NCBI GenBank assembly: GCA_016703785.1 | Contig: JADJBM010000030.1 | Span: 186,001-250,000, forward strand | DNA from: Betaproteobacteria bacterium | GTDB taxonomy: Bacteria > Pseudomonadota > Gammaproteobacteria > Burkholderiales > Rhodocyclaceae | Reading direction: 5' to 3' | DNA: 64,000 nt | Part shown: positions 1 to 8,988 of the stretch, piece by piece | How the letters are laid out: the number at the start of each line of letters is the position of its first letter | Numbering within the stretch: the stretch's first letter is position 1 | Position numbers and translations under genes: made by a program | Notes under the pieces: generated by a model | What the model was told of the DNA's origin: nothing | The model's database searches: none | Seen by the model: the letters and a program-made list of their open reading frames with translations, nothing else

Positions 1-21
1 GATGAGTTCTTCCTTGGCCAT
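1..21 (-). CDS. 5' end of a gene running off the left edge (possibly translation initiation factor IF-1)
   Basis: Only seven codons are in the window; on the minus strand they read MAKEELI from an ATG at 21. A GGAG ribosome binding site lies about ten bases upstream. Betaproteobacterial IF-1 paralogues often begin with this peptide and lie close to a cold-shock gene, so IF-1 is the best guess. Seven residues cannot prove it. Confidence 0.4.
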
Positions 22-45
22 AGCCGAATCTCCAGGAAAAAGTCG

Positions 46-72
46 AAAAAATAAGCCCGGCGCAAGCCGGGC
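46..72 (-). terminator. Terminator-like hairpin upstream of the left-edge gene
   Basis: Read on the minus strand, the stem GCCCGG/CCGGGC (55-60 with 67-72) is followed by a T-rich run (46-51). It is a second termination signal downstream of the cold-shock gene and lies in the leader of the left-edge gene. Confidence 0.55.
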
Positions 73-122
73 AGAACCGGTCGGGAGGCGGCTCGGGCAA
101 TAACCCCGTGCCGTAATCCCTG

Positions 123-157
123 AAAAAAAGGCGGCGCGGCGGAAGCGCCTTGCCGCC
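123..157 (-). terminator. Rho-independent terminator of the cold-shock gene
   Basis: On the minus strand, a GGCGGC/GCCGCC stem (130-135 with 152-157) is followed by seven T residues (123-129). It starts 13 bases after the cspA-family stop codon. Confidence 0.75.
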
Positions 158-169
158 TGGATCGCCTGC

Positions 170-376
170 TCAGTCGGCCGCGCGAATGTTCGACGCCTGC
201 TGACCCTTGGAGCCGGTGGTGATGTCGAAACTGACCTTCTGGCCTTCCTTGAGGGTCTTGAAGCCCTGGCCCTGAATGGCGGAAAAATGGGCGAACAAAT
301 CCTCGCCGCCTGCCTCGGGCGTAATGAAGCCAAAGCCCTTCGAATCGTTAAACCACTTCACGGTACCTGTTGCCAT
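170..376 (-). CDS. cspA: Cold-shock protein (CspA family)
   Basis: A 68-residue single cold-shock domain, the usual length for the family. These proteins bind single-stranded RNA and DNA and act as RNA chaperones in the cytoplasm. RNP1 (KGFGFI, residues 13-18) and RNP2 (DLFAHF, about residues 26-31) are both present. An AGGA ribosome binding site precedes the ATG. The gene is monocistronic: it has its own promoter, a leader of about 140 nt (long leaders are typical of cold-inducible csp genes) and a strong terminator. Which csp paralogue this is cannot be told from sequence alone. Confidence 0.93.
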   Translation of the reverse strand: MATGTVKWFNDSKGFGFITPEAGGEDLFAHFSAIQGQGFKTLKEGQKVSFDITTGSKGQQASNIRAAD

Positions 377-523
377 ATCTTGTATATCCTAAATAAACCA
401 AAAAATGGGGCTTACCCCCGGGGGGCGAAGCTCAAGACGGCAGGATGGTGAAGGGAGGAATACCGCAGGACAACGGGTACTGAACCAGACAACAACGGTG
501 CTACTTGAAGATCGCAGGTTCGC

Positions 524-552
524 ACTATGCACGGTATCGTGCTGTATGGCAA
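524..552 (-). promoter_or_regulatory. Sigma-70 promoter of the cold-shock gene
   Basis: On the minus strand there is TTGCCA (547-552), a 17-bp spacer and CATAGT (524-529). Transcription would start near 517, giving a leader of about 140 nt before the start codon at 376. Confidence 0.55.
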
Positions 553-607
553 ATAAATTTACGGTTTCTCCGGGCGCCTGAACTTGCGCCGTCTGGCCGA
601 ATCCAGC

Positions 608-1516
608 CTATCGCCCCGCCTTGTCGCCCCCGGGCAGCCGTTCGCGAGCAACCTGTTCCGCGCGGTCGGCGTTGCCGTGCAACAACCGCAGCAGCACCGG
701 ATCGCTGGCGCGGGGATGCTCCGCCACGAGCAGGCGGATTTCCGCCGAGCTGCTCGATGCCAGCACTTCCAGCGCGGTGGGCGGCGCATTGCGATTGCGC
801 GCCACCGCCAGGCGCACGCGCTCCTCGCGGTCGAAGGCAAGGCGGCTGAGCGCTTCGTCGCTGAGGCGCAATACGCCCGCTACGGCTTCGCGCACCGCCG
901 GGTGCCGATCCCCTGCCATGCGTTCCAGCAGCTCCTGGGGCAGATCGGCGCGACGCGCCAGCGTCGCGCGCACGGCGGGATCGGGATCGCGCAGCAGCAG
1001 CGCAAAGCCTTCCGCCGTGAGCAGACCGCGTTCTGCGGCAGCGCGGCGCGTGGCTGCATCGGCTTCGTTCAATTCATCCGCGGAACGCAACGGCGTGCAA
1101 GCCATGCCCGGGGGACAACTGCCGCCGTGCGCGGCCGGCGAAGCAGCCTGTTCCTGCAACACCCGCTGCACTCCGGTAGTTTCCGCGTACTGCAGCAACC
1201 CCGCCGCCGCAAAAGTCAGCAGCACCACGACGCCGTGCCCGCGCGCACCGAGCCCGGCCGCGTCCGTCGAGGCGCTGAACTGCCCCGCGACCAGGCCGAC
1301 CAGTCCGCGCATCAGCCAGAACACGAGTTGTGCCACGACAAAGGCGGCGAGAAAATAGATCGGCAGCACGGCAAGCAGGCGTCCTCCGATGCTGCCCCCG
1401 GTCAGGCCGAGCACATGGACGACATTCGCCAGCCCGATTACGGCGGAAACGGCCAGCGAAGCGATGATGCTGACCGACAGCGGCCAGGCGTCTGACAGGG
1501 GCGGTTTGCCTTCCAT
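608..1516 (-). CDS. Membrane protein with HEAT/leucine-rich-variant-like repeats, function unknown
   Basis: 302 residues. The first third holds three probable membrane helices (around residues 13-38, 45-70 and 95-112). After a linker, roughly residues 150-290 form helical repeats, seen as recurring stretches such as LLRDPDPAVRATLARR and LAFDREERVRLAVARN. These resemble the 24-residue leucine-rich-repeat-variant or HEAT-like repeats used for protein binding. I cannot assign a function. The gene is divergent from msrB and its ribosome binding site is weak. Confidence 0.7.
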   Translation of the reverse strand: MEGKPPLSDAWPLSVSIIASLAVSAVIGLANVVHVLGLTGGSIGGRLLAVLPIYFLAAFVVAQLVFWLMRGLVGLVAGQFSASTDAAGLGARGHGVVVLLTFAAAGLLQYAETTGVQRVLQEQAASPAAHGGSCPPGMACTPLRSADELNEADAATRRAAAERGLLTAEGFALLLRDPDPAVRATLARRADLPQELLERMAGDRHPAVREAVAGVLRLSDEALSRLAFDREERVRLAVARNRNAPPTALEVLASSSSAEIRLLVAEHPRASDPVLLRLLHGNADRAEQVARERLPGGDKAGR

Positions 1517-1603
1517 GCTGGATCATGTTGAGAGGAAGGAACCATTATACTTTCGGCTTCTTCTCCCAACGGCTGCCCGGATCAGGCGGCGAAAGGTGAA
1601 TCG

Positions 1604-1990
1604 ATGGAAAAGACCGATCAGGAATGGCGCGAACTGCTCACCCCCGAGCAGTACCGCATCGCCCGCCAGAAGGGCACCGAGCCAGCCTTCACCGGCGAGT
1701 ACTGGGATTGCCACGACCCGGGCATGTATCGCTGCGTGTGCTGCGGCGCCGAACTGTTCAGCTCGGCGCACAAATTCGAATCGGGCACCGGTTGGCCCAG
1801 TTTCTGGCAGCCGGCCGACCCGGAAAACCTTACGAGTGAAAAGGACAACAGCTTCTTCATGCGCCGCACCGAGGCGCTGTGCAGCCGTTGCGGCGCCCAT
1901 CTCGGCCATGTCTTCCCCGACGGACCGGCGCCGACCGGACTTCGCTACTGCATCAATTCCGCCTCGCTGAAGCTGGAGAAGAAGGACTAG
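1604..1990 (+). CDS. msrB: Peptide methionine (R)-S-oxide reductase
   Basis: 128 residues, a full-length single-domain MsrB. It reduces the R-epimer of methionine sulfoxide in oxidised proteins, with thioredoxin as usual reductant. Two CXXC pairs bind zinc (C44/C47 and C93/C96). The catalytic cysteine is C116 in the RYCINSAS motif. A good ribosome binding site (AAAGGTGA) precedes the ATG. The gene is followed 17 bp later by yciB. Confidence 0.95.
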   Translation: MEKTDQEWRELLTPEQYRIARQKGTEPAFTGEYWDCHDPGMYRCVCCGAELFSSAHKFESGTGWPSFWQPADPENLTSEKDNSFFMRRTEALCSRCGAHLGHVFPDGPAPTGLRYCINSASLKLEKKD

Positions 1991-1993
1991 CGT

Positions 1994-1999
1994 TATAAT
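1994..1999 (+). promoter_or_regulatory. -10 hexamer (TATAAT) just before yciB
   Basis: A perfect TATAAT ends only 8 bp before the yciB ATG, so any transcript from it would have almost no leader. No convincing -35 hexamer is seen. Confidence 0.35.
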
Positions 2000-2007
2000 C
2001 GCCGCCC

Positions 2008-2544
2008 ATGAAATTCCTCTTCGACCTCTTCCCGGTCATCCTGTTCTTCATCGCCTTCAAGGTTTCCGGCATCTACGTCGCCACGGCGGTGGCCATCGCC
2101 GCCACTTTCGCGCAGATCGGCTGGCTGCTGGCGCGCGGCCGCAAGGTCGACACCATGCTGTGGGTCAGCCTGGCCATCATCGTGGTCTTTGGCGGCGCCA
2201 CACTCCTGCTGCAGGACGAAACCTTCATCAAGTGGAAGCCGACGGTGCTCTACTGGCTGTTCGGCGCCGTGCTGGCGGGTGCCACGCTGTTCTTCCGCAA
2301 GAACCTCATCCGCAAGCTGATGGAGGAGCAGATTTCCCTCCCAGACCGGGTGTGGGGCCAGCTGAACGCCAGCTGGATCGGTTTTTTCGCCGTCATGGGC
2401 GTGGCCAATCTCTACGTCGCCTTCAGCTTCTCCACCGACATCTGGGTGAATTTCAAGCTCTTCGGCGGCATGGGCCTGATGCTGGTCTTCGTGGTCGGAC
2501 AGAGCCTGATGCTGGCGAAGTACATCGAGGAGGAAAAGAAATAA
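2008..2544 (+). CDS. yciB: Inner-membrane septation protein A (YciB/IspZ)
   Basis: 178 residues, the family's usual length, with about five hydrophobic helices spread along the protein and the characteristic conserved stretch around residues 110-120 (LPDRVWGQLNASW). YciB is an inner-membrane protein linked to cell-envelope synthesis and septation. Its stop codon overlaps the next start (TAATG), so translation of yciB and the YciI-like gene is probably coupled. The same gene order (msrB, yciB, yciI, bolA, peptidyl-prolyl isomerase) is common in betaproteobacteria. Confidence 0.93.
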   Translation: MKFLFDLFPVILFFIAFKVSGIYVATAVAIAATFAQIGWLLARGRKVDTMLWVSLAIIVVFGGATLLLQDETFIKWKPTVLYWLFGAVLAGATLFFRKNLIRKLMEEQISLPDRVWGQLNASWIGFFAVMGVANLYVAFSFSTDIWVNFKLFGGMGLMLVFVVGQSLMLAKYIEEEKK

Positions 2545-2846
2545 TGTTGTATGCCCTCATCGGCGATGACGCGCCCGGCAGCCTGGAAAAACGCCTCGCC
2601 GCGCGACCGGCCCACATTGACCGTCTGAAGGCCCTGCAGGACGCCGGGCGTCTGATCCTGGCCGGCCCCTGTCCGGCCATCGATTCGCCCGATCCCGGCC
2701 CGGCCGGCTTCGTCGGCAGCCTGATCGTCGCCGAATTCGATTCCCTCGCCGAGGCGCAGGCCTGGCTGGCAGCCGATCCCTACGTCACCGAAGGCGTCTT
2801 CGCACGCACCACGGTGCGGCCGTTCAGGCAGGTGTTGCCGGCGTGA
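2544..2846 (+). CDS. yciI: YciI-like protein
   Basis: 100 residues with a ferredoxin-like dimeric alpha/beta-barrel fold expected from the family. The family's conserved histidine and aspartate region is visible in RPAHIDRLKALQDAGR (about residues 21-36), followed by the GP and PxxxGFVGS segments. Members are small cytoplasmic proteins of uncertain enzymatic role. The start was placed at 2544 because it overlaps the yciB stop (TAATG). The gene's own stop overlaps the GTG start of bolA. Confidence 0.9.
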   Translation: MLYALIGDDAPGSLEKRLAARPAHIDRLKALQDAGRLILAGPCPAIDSPDPGPAGFVGSLIVAEFDSLAEAQAWLAADPYVTEGVFARTTVRPFRQVLPA

Positions 2847-3106
2847 GCGTCGTCGAACACATGCGCGAGAAGCTGGCTGCGCTCGAACCACAGCGGCTCG
2901 ACATTATCGACGACAGCGCCAAGCATGCCGGCCATGCCGGCGCCCGCGAAGGCGGTGGCCATTATCGCCTGACCATCGTCTCGACCCGCTTCGCCGGCAG
3001 CGGCACGCTGCAGCGCCACCGCTTGATTTACGAGGCGCTAGGGCCCATGATGCGCAGGGAAATCCATGCCCTCAGCATCCAGGCGCTGACGCCAGATGAA
3101 ACTTGA
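2843..3106 (+). CDS. bolA: BolA family protein
   Basis: 87 residues, GTG start overlapping the upstream stop codon (GTGA). BolA proteins pair with monothiol glutaredoxins in iron-sulfur trafficking and also affect morphology and stress. The class II KH-like fold is indicated by the HAGAREGGGHYRLTIVS and RHRLIYEALGPMM segments, including the invariant RH(R/Q)xIY motif. It is translationally coupled to the YciI-like gene. Confidence 0.92.
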   Translation: MSVVEHMREKLAALEPQRLDIIDDSAKHAGHAGAREGGGHYRLTIVSTRFAGSGTLQRHRLIYEALGPMMRREIHALSIQALTPDET

Positions 3107-3135
3107 AACTGATTAACCCAACGCAAGGAAAACAC

Positions 3136-3966
3136 ATGAAACATACCCTTCCCCGCCTGGCCGCCCTCCTCGTCGCGGGCTTCATGATTCAAACGCCGCT
3201 CCTCGCTCAAGAGGCGAAGCCGGCCGCCAAGCCTGCTGCCGCGTCCGGCAAGGCGGGCGGCGTCGCCACGGTGAACGGCGTGGCCATTCCGGCCTCCCGC
3301 GCCGATGCACTGCTGCAGTCGCAACTATCCCAGGGTCAGCAGGATTCCGAACAGCTGCGCACAGCCGTGCGCAACGACCTGATCACGCGCGAAATTCTCT
3401 CGCAGGCCTCGAAGAAGAAGGGTTTCGACAAGAAGGCCGATGTGATGGCGCAGTTCGAACTGGCACGCCAGGGCATCCTGGTGAATGCCTACCTGCAGGA
3501 TTTCGTCGCGACCCACCCGGTGACCGACGATGCGATCAAGAAGGAGTACGACAGCATCGTCAAGACAATGGGCAGCAAGGAATACAAGGCGCGCCACATC
3601 CTGGTGGAGAAGGAAGACGAAGCCAAGAGCATCATCGCCCGACTGCAGAAGGGCGAGAAATTCGAGGAACTGGCCAAGCAGTCGAAGGATCCCGGCAACA
3701 AGGATCGCGGTGGCGATCTCGGCTGGGCCGCACCCTCTGGCTATGTAAAGTCCTTCGCCGATGCGCTGGTCAAGTTGGAGAAAGGCAAGTTCTCCGCTGC
3801 GCCCGTCCATACCGAGTTCGGCTGGCATGTCATACAGCTCGACGACATCCGCGACCTGAAGCACCCCGGGCTCGACGAGGTGAAGCCGCAGATCCAGCAG
3901 CGCCTGCAGCAGCAGATGCTCGAGAAGCACATCACGGAACTGCGCGCCAAGGCCAAAGTGGAGTAA
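3136..3966 (+). CDS. Periplasmic parvulin-type peptidyl-prolyl cis-trans isomerase (SurA/PrsA-like)
   Basis: 276 residues from the ATG at 3136. A signal peptide (about residues 1-24, ending LLAQ) directs export, so it acts in the periplasm on folding outer-membrane proteins. An N-terminal SurA-like helical region is followed by a parvulin domain (about residues 150-245) with KARHILV, the DPGNKDRGGDLGW motif and GWHVIQLDD. An ATG at 3103 would add residues before the signal peptide and is less likely. The gene ends the yciB operon and is followed by a strong terminator. Confidence 0.93.
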   Translation: MKHTLPRLAALLVAGFMIQTPLLAQEAKPAAKPAAASGKAGGVATVNGVAIPASRADALLQSQLSQGQQDSEQLRTAVRNDLITREILSQASKKKGFDKKADVMAQFELARQGILVNAYLQDFVATHPVTDDAIKKEYDSIVKTMGSKEYKARHILVEKEDEAKSIIARLQKGEKFEELAKQSKDPGNKDRGGDLGWAAPSGYVKSFADALVKLEKGKFSAAPVHTEFGWHVIQLDDIRDLKHPGLDEVKPQIQQRLQQQMLEKHITELRAKAKVE

Positions 3967-3986
3967 GCGTCCTTCCGATCATTGAA

Positions 3987-4013
3987 ATCGGCGCCATGGG
4001 CGCCGATTTTTTT
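3987..4013 (+). terminator. Rho-independent terminator after the PPIase gene
   Basis: A 9-bp perfect stem, ATCGGCGCC (3987-3995) with GGCGCCGAT (3999-4007), three-base loop, then seven T residues (4007-4013). It ends only five bases before the kinase start codon. Confidence 0.85.
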
Positions 4014-4018
4014 CCACG

Positions 4019-4948
4019 ATGCAAACACCACACGCCCCTTCGCCACTGCCACCCGGCTTCCGGCTCGAGCGCTACCGCATCGACCGGCAGCTCTCCCAGG
4101 GCGGATTTTCAATCGTCTACCTGGCCCACGATGAAGCCGGCAAGCCGGTGGCGATCAAGGAATACCTGCCGGCCGGCCTGACGCAGCGCGACTCCGATGC
4201 GCACACGGTAACGGTGGACTCGGCGCACCAGGCGGCGTTCAACACCGGCATGAAGTGGTTCTTCGAGGAGAGCCGCGTCCTCGCCGGCATCGATCACCCG
4301 AACGTGGTTCACGTAAAGAACTTCTTCCGCGCCAACGACACGGCGTATCTGGTCATGCGTTACGAGCACGGTAAGACGCTTAAAGAGCATGCGCGCCAGT
4401 TGACGGAAGGCGGGGCCGTCGTGAGCGAGGAGTTTCTGCGCAACGTCTTCGTGCGCCTGCTCTCCGGCCTGCGGGAGGTGCACACGCACAAGCTCCTGCA
4501 TCTGGACATCAAGCCGGCGAACATCTACGTGCGCAGCGACGGCCATCCGGTGCTGCTGGATTTTGGCGCGACGCGCCAGGGCCTCGGCCCGAGCGTGGGG
4601 ATGAATGCGATCTTCACGCCAGGCTTCGCAGCCCCGGAACAGCAGGGTTCGGGCGAGCCGCTGGGGCCGTGGACCGACATCTACTCGACGGGCGCCTCAC
4701 TCTACGACTGCCTGGCGGGATGCGCGCCGCAGCCGGCCGACCAGCGGCTGGTCAGGGATGAACTGGAACCTGCCCAGACGCGCTGGGGGAAACGCTACTC
4801 GCTGCAATTGCTGGAACTGATCGACTGGTGCCTCAAGCTGCCCGTCGCCCAGCGCCCGCAAAGCGTATTCGCCCTGCAGAAGGTGCTGAGCGGGGAGCAA
4901 CTCGACCTGGTCGACCCGGCCTGGTTCGAGACGCCTTCAAAAAGCTAG
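4019..4948 (+). CDS. Serine/threonine protein kinase (PknB-like)
   Basis: 309 residues, a single eukaryotic-like kinase domain without a transmembrane segment or sensor domain. The glycine loop is degenerate (LSQGGFSIVY, about residues 24-33). The ATP lysine lies in PVAIKEYL, the catalytic loop is HLDIKPAN (residues about 161-168) in place of the usual HRDxKPxN, and the metal-binding DFG is present. The APE motif of the activation segment (FAAPEQQ) is intact. HxD replacing HRD marks an RD-minus kinase. The start codon almost touches the preceding terminator and no ribosome binding site fits in between. Confidence 0.85.
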   Translation: MQTPHAPSPLPPGFRLERYRIDRQLSQGGFSIVYLAHDEAGKPVAIKEYLPAGLTQRDSDAHTVTVDSAHQAAFNTGMKWFFEESRVLAGIDHPNVVHVKNFFRANDTAYLVMRYEHGKTLKEHARQLTEGGAVVSEEFLRNVFVRLLSGLREVHTHKLLHLDIKPANIYVRSDGHPVLLDFGATRQGLGPSVGMNAIFTPGFAAPEQQGSGEPLGPWTDIYSTGASLYDCLAGCAPQPADQRLVRDELEPAQTRWGKRYSLQLLELIDWCLKLPVAQRPQSVFALQKVLSGEQLDLVDPAWFETPSKS

Positions 4949-4955
4949 GGGCTGT

Positions 4956-7900
4956 TCAGCCAAGCCGCTTCCTGGCGTTGCGGAACATCCTGAGCCAGGG
5001 CCCATCCTCACCCCATGTATCGGGATGCCACGACATCTGCAGCGTGCGGAAGATGCGCTCGGGGTGCGGCATCATGATGGTGAAGCGGCCATCGGCGGTG
5101 GTGAGGCCGGCGATGCCGGCTGGAGAGCCGTTCGGGTTGAAGGGATAAGTGGTCGCCACGCGGCCGTGGTTGTCGACATAGCGCAATGAGACGACAGCCT
5201 GATCCTGCTGGCCATGGGCGGAGAAATCTGCACGGCCCTCACCATGCGAAACAACGATGGGCAGGCGGCTGCCGGCCATGCCGTCGAGGAACAGCGACGG
5301 GCTTCGCGGAATCTCCACCATGACGAAGCGCGCCTCGAACTGCTCGCTGCGGTTGCGCGCGAAGCGCGGCCAGAAATCGGCGCCCGGAATGATGTCCGCC
5401 AGATTGCTCATCATCTGGCAGCCGTTGCACACGCCCAGGGCGAAGGTATCTGCGCGATCGAAGAAGGCGGCAAACTCGGCGCGCAAGGGATCGTTGAAGA
5501 GGATGGACTTGGCCCAGCCCTGGCCGGCGCCGAGCACATCGCCGTAGGAAAAACCGCCGCAGGCCACCATGCCGTGAAAGCCAGCCAGCGCGGCACGGCG
5601 CACCTGCAGGTCGCTCATGTGCACGTCGAAGGCGTCGAAGCCGGCGCGGTCGAAGGCTGCGGCCATTTCTACCTGGCCGTTCACGCCCTGCTCGCGCAAT
5701 ATCGCAATCTTCGGCCGCGCGCCTGTGGCGATCATCGGTGCGGCAATGTCCACGGCCGGATCGAAAGTCAGTCGCGCCGACACGCCGGGATTGTCATCGT
5801 CGAGCAGCGCATCGAACTCTTCCTGGGCGCATTGCGCATCGTCGCGCAGTCGCGCGATCTGGTAGCTGGTTTCCGCCCAGGCACGCTGCAGGTCGACGCG
5901 CGTTTCCTTCAGCAGCGGCTTGGCGTTGCGCCAGACGCGGACCTCGTCAGCCGTGTTCAGTTCGCCGACCGTGTGGCTGCAGGTGGCGAGACCGTGCGTG
6001 CGCAGCACCTGCATGACCTTGGCGCGGTCGTCGCGACGGATCTGCAACAGCGCACCGAGCTCCTCGGCGAACAGCGCGCCCATGAGACGGTCACGCAATC
6101 GGCCGTCGACCATCTCCGGTTTGCGCTCGAGGCCGTCGGCGTCGTTCATGAGCGGATCGAAGCACAGCGTGTCGAGGTTAAGAGAGACGCCGCAATGCCC
6201 GGCGAAGGCCATCTCGCAGGCGGCGGCGAAGAGGCCGCCGTCGGAACGGTCGTGGTAGGCGAGCAGCAGGCTCGCTGCATTGAGTTCCTGGATGGCGGCG
6301 AAGAAGCCCTTCAACAACGCGGCATCGGCATCCGGCGCGTGCTCGCCGACCGCGTTGTACGCCTGGGCGAAGGCGGAACCGCCGAGGCGGTGCTTGCCCT
6401 GACCTAGATCCACCAGCAGGAGGTCGGAGTCGCCGGCATCGGTGCGCAGCTGCGGCGTCAATGTGCGGCGCACGTCCGAGCAGACGGCGAAGGCGGAGAT
6501 GATGAGCGAGAGCGGCGCGGTCACCTGCCTCTTCGCGCCGGCCTCTTCCCAGGACGTCTTCATCGACAGCGAATCCTTGCCGACGGGAATGCTGATGCCG
6601 AGCGCCGGACAGAACTCAAGGCCGACCGCCTTGACGGTGTCGAACAGCGCGGCATCCTCGCCCGGGTGGCCGGCGGCGGCCATCCAGTTGGCGGACAGTT
6701 TGATGCGGCCGATGTCGCCGATCATTGCCGCGGCGAGGTTGGTCACCGCCTCGCCCACCGCCATGCGCCCCGAAGCCGGCGCGTCGATCAGCGCCAGCGG
6801 CGTCTTCTCGCCCATGGCGAAGGCCTCGCCGAGATAGCCCTGGTAGGACAGCGTGGTGACGGCGCAGTCGGCCACCGGCACCTGCCACGGCCCGACCATC
6901 TGGTCGCGCGCGGTCATGCCGCCGACGCTGCGGTCGCCGATGGTGATGAGGAAAGACTTCGAGGCCACGCTCGGCATGCGCAGCACGCGGTAGGCAGCCT
7001 CCTTCAAGTCGAAGGCGGCGGCATCGAAGGGCGGCAGGTGGCGCGGCTTGTGCGCGACGTCGCGCGTCATGCGCGGCGGCTTGCCGAGCAGCACTTCCAT
7101 GTCCATGTCGACGGCGTTGTTGCCGAAGTGGCTGTCGCTCACCACGAGCTGTCCGTCCGCCGTCGCTTCGCCGAGCACGGCGAAGGGGCAGCGCTCGCGT
7201 TCGCAAATGATGCGGAATTCGTCAAGGCGGTCGGCGGGGATCGCCAGCACGTAGCGCTCCTGCGCCTCGTTGCACCAGATCTCGCGCGGCGACATGCCCG
7301 GCTCCTCCGTCTGCACGCGGCGCAGTTCGAAGCGCGCGCCGCAGCCGGCGCCGTGCGCCAGTTCCGGCAGGGCGTTGGAGAGGCCGCCGGCGCCGACGTC
7401 GTGGATGGAGAGGATCGGATTGTTTTCCTTGAGCTGCCAACACCGGTCGATGACCTCCTGCGCGCGGCGCTGGATCTCCGGGTTGCCGCGCTGCACCGAG
7501 GCGAAATCGAGGTCGGCGGTGTTGGTGCCGGTGGTCATCGACGAGGCCGCGCCGCCGCCGAGGCCGATCAGCATGCCGGGGCCGCCGAGCTGGATGAGCA
7601 GCGCGCCGGCCTTGAATTCGATCTTGTGTGCATCGCGCGCGGCGATGTTGCCGACGCCGCCGGCGATCATGATCGGCTTGTGGTAGCCGCGCACCTCGCC
7701 CGCCACCTCCTGCTCGAAGGTACGGAAATAGCCGGCAAGGTTGGGCCGGCCGAATTCGTTGTTGAAGGCCGCCGCGCCGATCGGCCCCTCGATCATGATG
7801 TCGAGCGCCGAGGCGATGCGCTCGGGCTTGCCGTAGGCCTGCTCCCACGGCTGGGCGAAGCCGGGAATGTTCAGGTTGGACACCGAGAAGCCGCACAGGC

Positions 7901-8876
7901 CGGCCTTCGGCTTGGAGCCGCGTCCGGTGGCGCCCTCGTCGCGGATCTCGCCGCCGGAGCCGGTGGCCGCGCCGGGAAAGGGCGAGATGGCCGTCGGATG
8001 GTTGTGCGTCTCGACCTTGGCGAGATAGTGGGTCAGTTCCTCCGAGTACGCATAGGCCCCACCGGCGCCGGGTTGGAAGCGTTTCGCCACCGCGCCCTCG
8101 AGCACGGCGGCGTTGTCGGAATAGGCCACCACCGTCCCCTGCGGGCTGACTTTGTGCGACTCACGGATCATGCCGAAGAGGGTGTGGGGCTGCTTCGCGC
8201 CATCGATGACCCAGTCGGCGTTGAAAATCTTGTGGCGGCAATGCTCAGAGTTGGCCTGGGCGAACATCATCAGCTCGACGTCGGTCGGGTTGCGTCCAGC
8301 TTTCTTGAAGGCGTCAACCAGGTAGTCGATCTCGTCCTCGGAGAGCGCCAGGCCCATCTCGCCGTTGGCCTGCGCCAGCGCGGCACGGCCCTGGCCGACG
8401 ACGTCGACGCTGGCCAGCGGCTGCGGCGCGTAGTGGCGGAAGAGGGCTTCGGCGGCGTCGACGGAATCCAGCACCGACTCGGTCATGCGGTCGTGAATAT
8501 GTGGCAGCGCAGCCGCAAGGTCGCCCCGTGCGTCGATATGGAAGCCAGTGCCGCGCTCGATGCGGACCACGCCGTCAAAGCCGCACTGGCGGGCGATCTC
8601 GGTGGCCTTCGACGACCAGGGCGAGAGAGTGCCCAGGCGCGGCGTCACCAGCTTGAGCGTGCCGGCCAGGGCGTTGCCCGCCGGATGCGCGCCCAGCAGG
8701 TCCTTCAGCCGCACGAGCGCAGCCTGGTCGAGCGGCGACTTCAGTTCAACGAAGTACCAGTGTTCGGCGGCCAGGCTTTTCAGTCCGGGCAAGGCGCCCT
8801 TGACGGTTTGTGTGAGGCGGGAAAGGCGGCTGGCGGAGAAAGCGGCGGTGCCGCGCAGCTTGAGGACTTCGGACAT
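4956..8876 (-). CDS. purL: Phosphoribosylformylglycinamidine synthase (large single-chain form)
   Basis: 1306 residues, the full-length proteobacterial PurL. It converts FGAR, glutamine and ATP to FGAM in purine synthesis. In order: an N-terminal PurS-like domain, two AIRS-type ATP-binding halves (HNHPTAISPFPGAATGSGG near residue 300; GGGAASSM; VGKDSLSMK), and a C-terminal glutamine amidotransferase. The amidotransferase shows ACGGFSYGDVLGAG, the nucleophile in GVCNGCQM and the HGEGR region. The reading frame is intact and the gene appears to be alone. Confidence 0.97.
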   Translation of the reverse strand: MSEVLKLRGTAAFSASRLSRLTQTVKGALPGLKSLAAEHWYFVELKSPLDQAALVRLKDLLGAHPAGNALAGTLKLVTPRLGTLSPWSSKATEIARQCGFDGVVRIERGTGFHIDARGDLAAALPHIHDRMTESVLDSVDAAEALFRHYAPQPLASVDVVGQGRAALAQANGEMGLALSEDEIDYLVDAFKKAGRNPTDVELMMFAQANSEHCRHKIFNADWVIDGAKQPHTLFGMIRESHKVSPQGTVVAYSDNAAVLEGAVAKRFQPGAGGAYAYSEELTHYLAKVETHNHPTAISPFPGAATGSGGEIRDEGATGRGSKPKAGLCGFSVSNLNIPGFAQPWEQAYGKPERIASALDIMIEGPIGAAAFNNEFGRPNLAGYFRTFEQEVAGEVRGYHKPIMIAGGVGNIAARDAHKIEFKAGALLIQLGGPGMLIGLGGGAASSMTTGTNTADLDFASVQRGNPEIQRRAQEVIDRCWQLKENNPILSIHDVGAGGLSNALPELAHGAGCGARFELRRVQTEEPGMSPREIWCNEAQERYVLAIPADRLDEFRIICERERCPFAVLGEATADGQLVVSDSHFGNNAVDMDMEVLLGKPPRMTRDVAHKPRHLPPFDAAAFDLKEAAYRVLRMPSVASKSFLITIGDRSVGGMTARDQMVGPWQVPVADCAVTTLSYQGYLGEAFAMGEKTPLALIDAPASGRMAVGEAVTNLAAAMIGDIGRIKLSANWMAAAGHPGEDAALFDTVKAVGLEFCPALGISIPVGKDSLSMKTSWEEAGAKRQVTAPLSLIISAFAVCSDVRRTLTPQLRTDAGDSDLLLVDLGQGKHRLGGSAFAQAYNAVGEHAPDADAALLKGFFAAIQELNAASLLLAYHDRSDGGLFAAACEMAFAGHCGVSLNLDTLCFDPLMNDADGLERKPEMVDGRLRDRLMGALFAEELGALLQIRRDDRAKVMQVLRTHGLATCSHTVGELNTADEVRVWRNAKPLLKETRVDLQRAWAETSYQIARLRDDAQCAQEEFDALLDDDNPGVSARLTFDPAVDIAAPMIATGARPKIAILREQGVNGQVEMAAAFDRAGFDAFDVHMSDLQVRRAALAGFHGMVACGGFSYGDVLGAGQGWAKSILFNDPLRAEFAAFFDRADTFALGVCNGCQMMSNLADIIPGADFWPRFARNRSEQFEARFVMVEIPRSPSLFLDGMAGSRLPIVVSHGEGRADFSAHGQQDQAVVSLRYVDNHGRVATTYPFNPNGSPAGIAGLTTADGRFTIMMPHPERIFRTLQMSWHPDTWGEDGPWLRMFRNARKRLG

Positions 8877-8902
8877 GACGGAAGGGTGTTCGGTAAAGGG
8901 AG

Positions 8903-8908
8903 ATTATA
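8903..8908 (-). promoter_or_regulatory. -10 hexamer of purL
   Basis: A perfect TATAAT on the minus strand, 26 bp from the purL ATG. The -35 region is weak, which is common for genes under purine-dependent control; no PurR-like operator could be recognised. Confidence 0.4.
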
Positions 8909-8988
8909 CCCGAGGCCACGCCTTGAATTTGCCGATTGTGCCCCCATGAATCATCATACGAACAGTCAAACCCGTTGCGAGAATTGCC

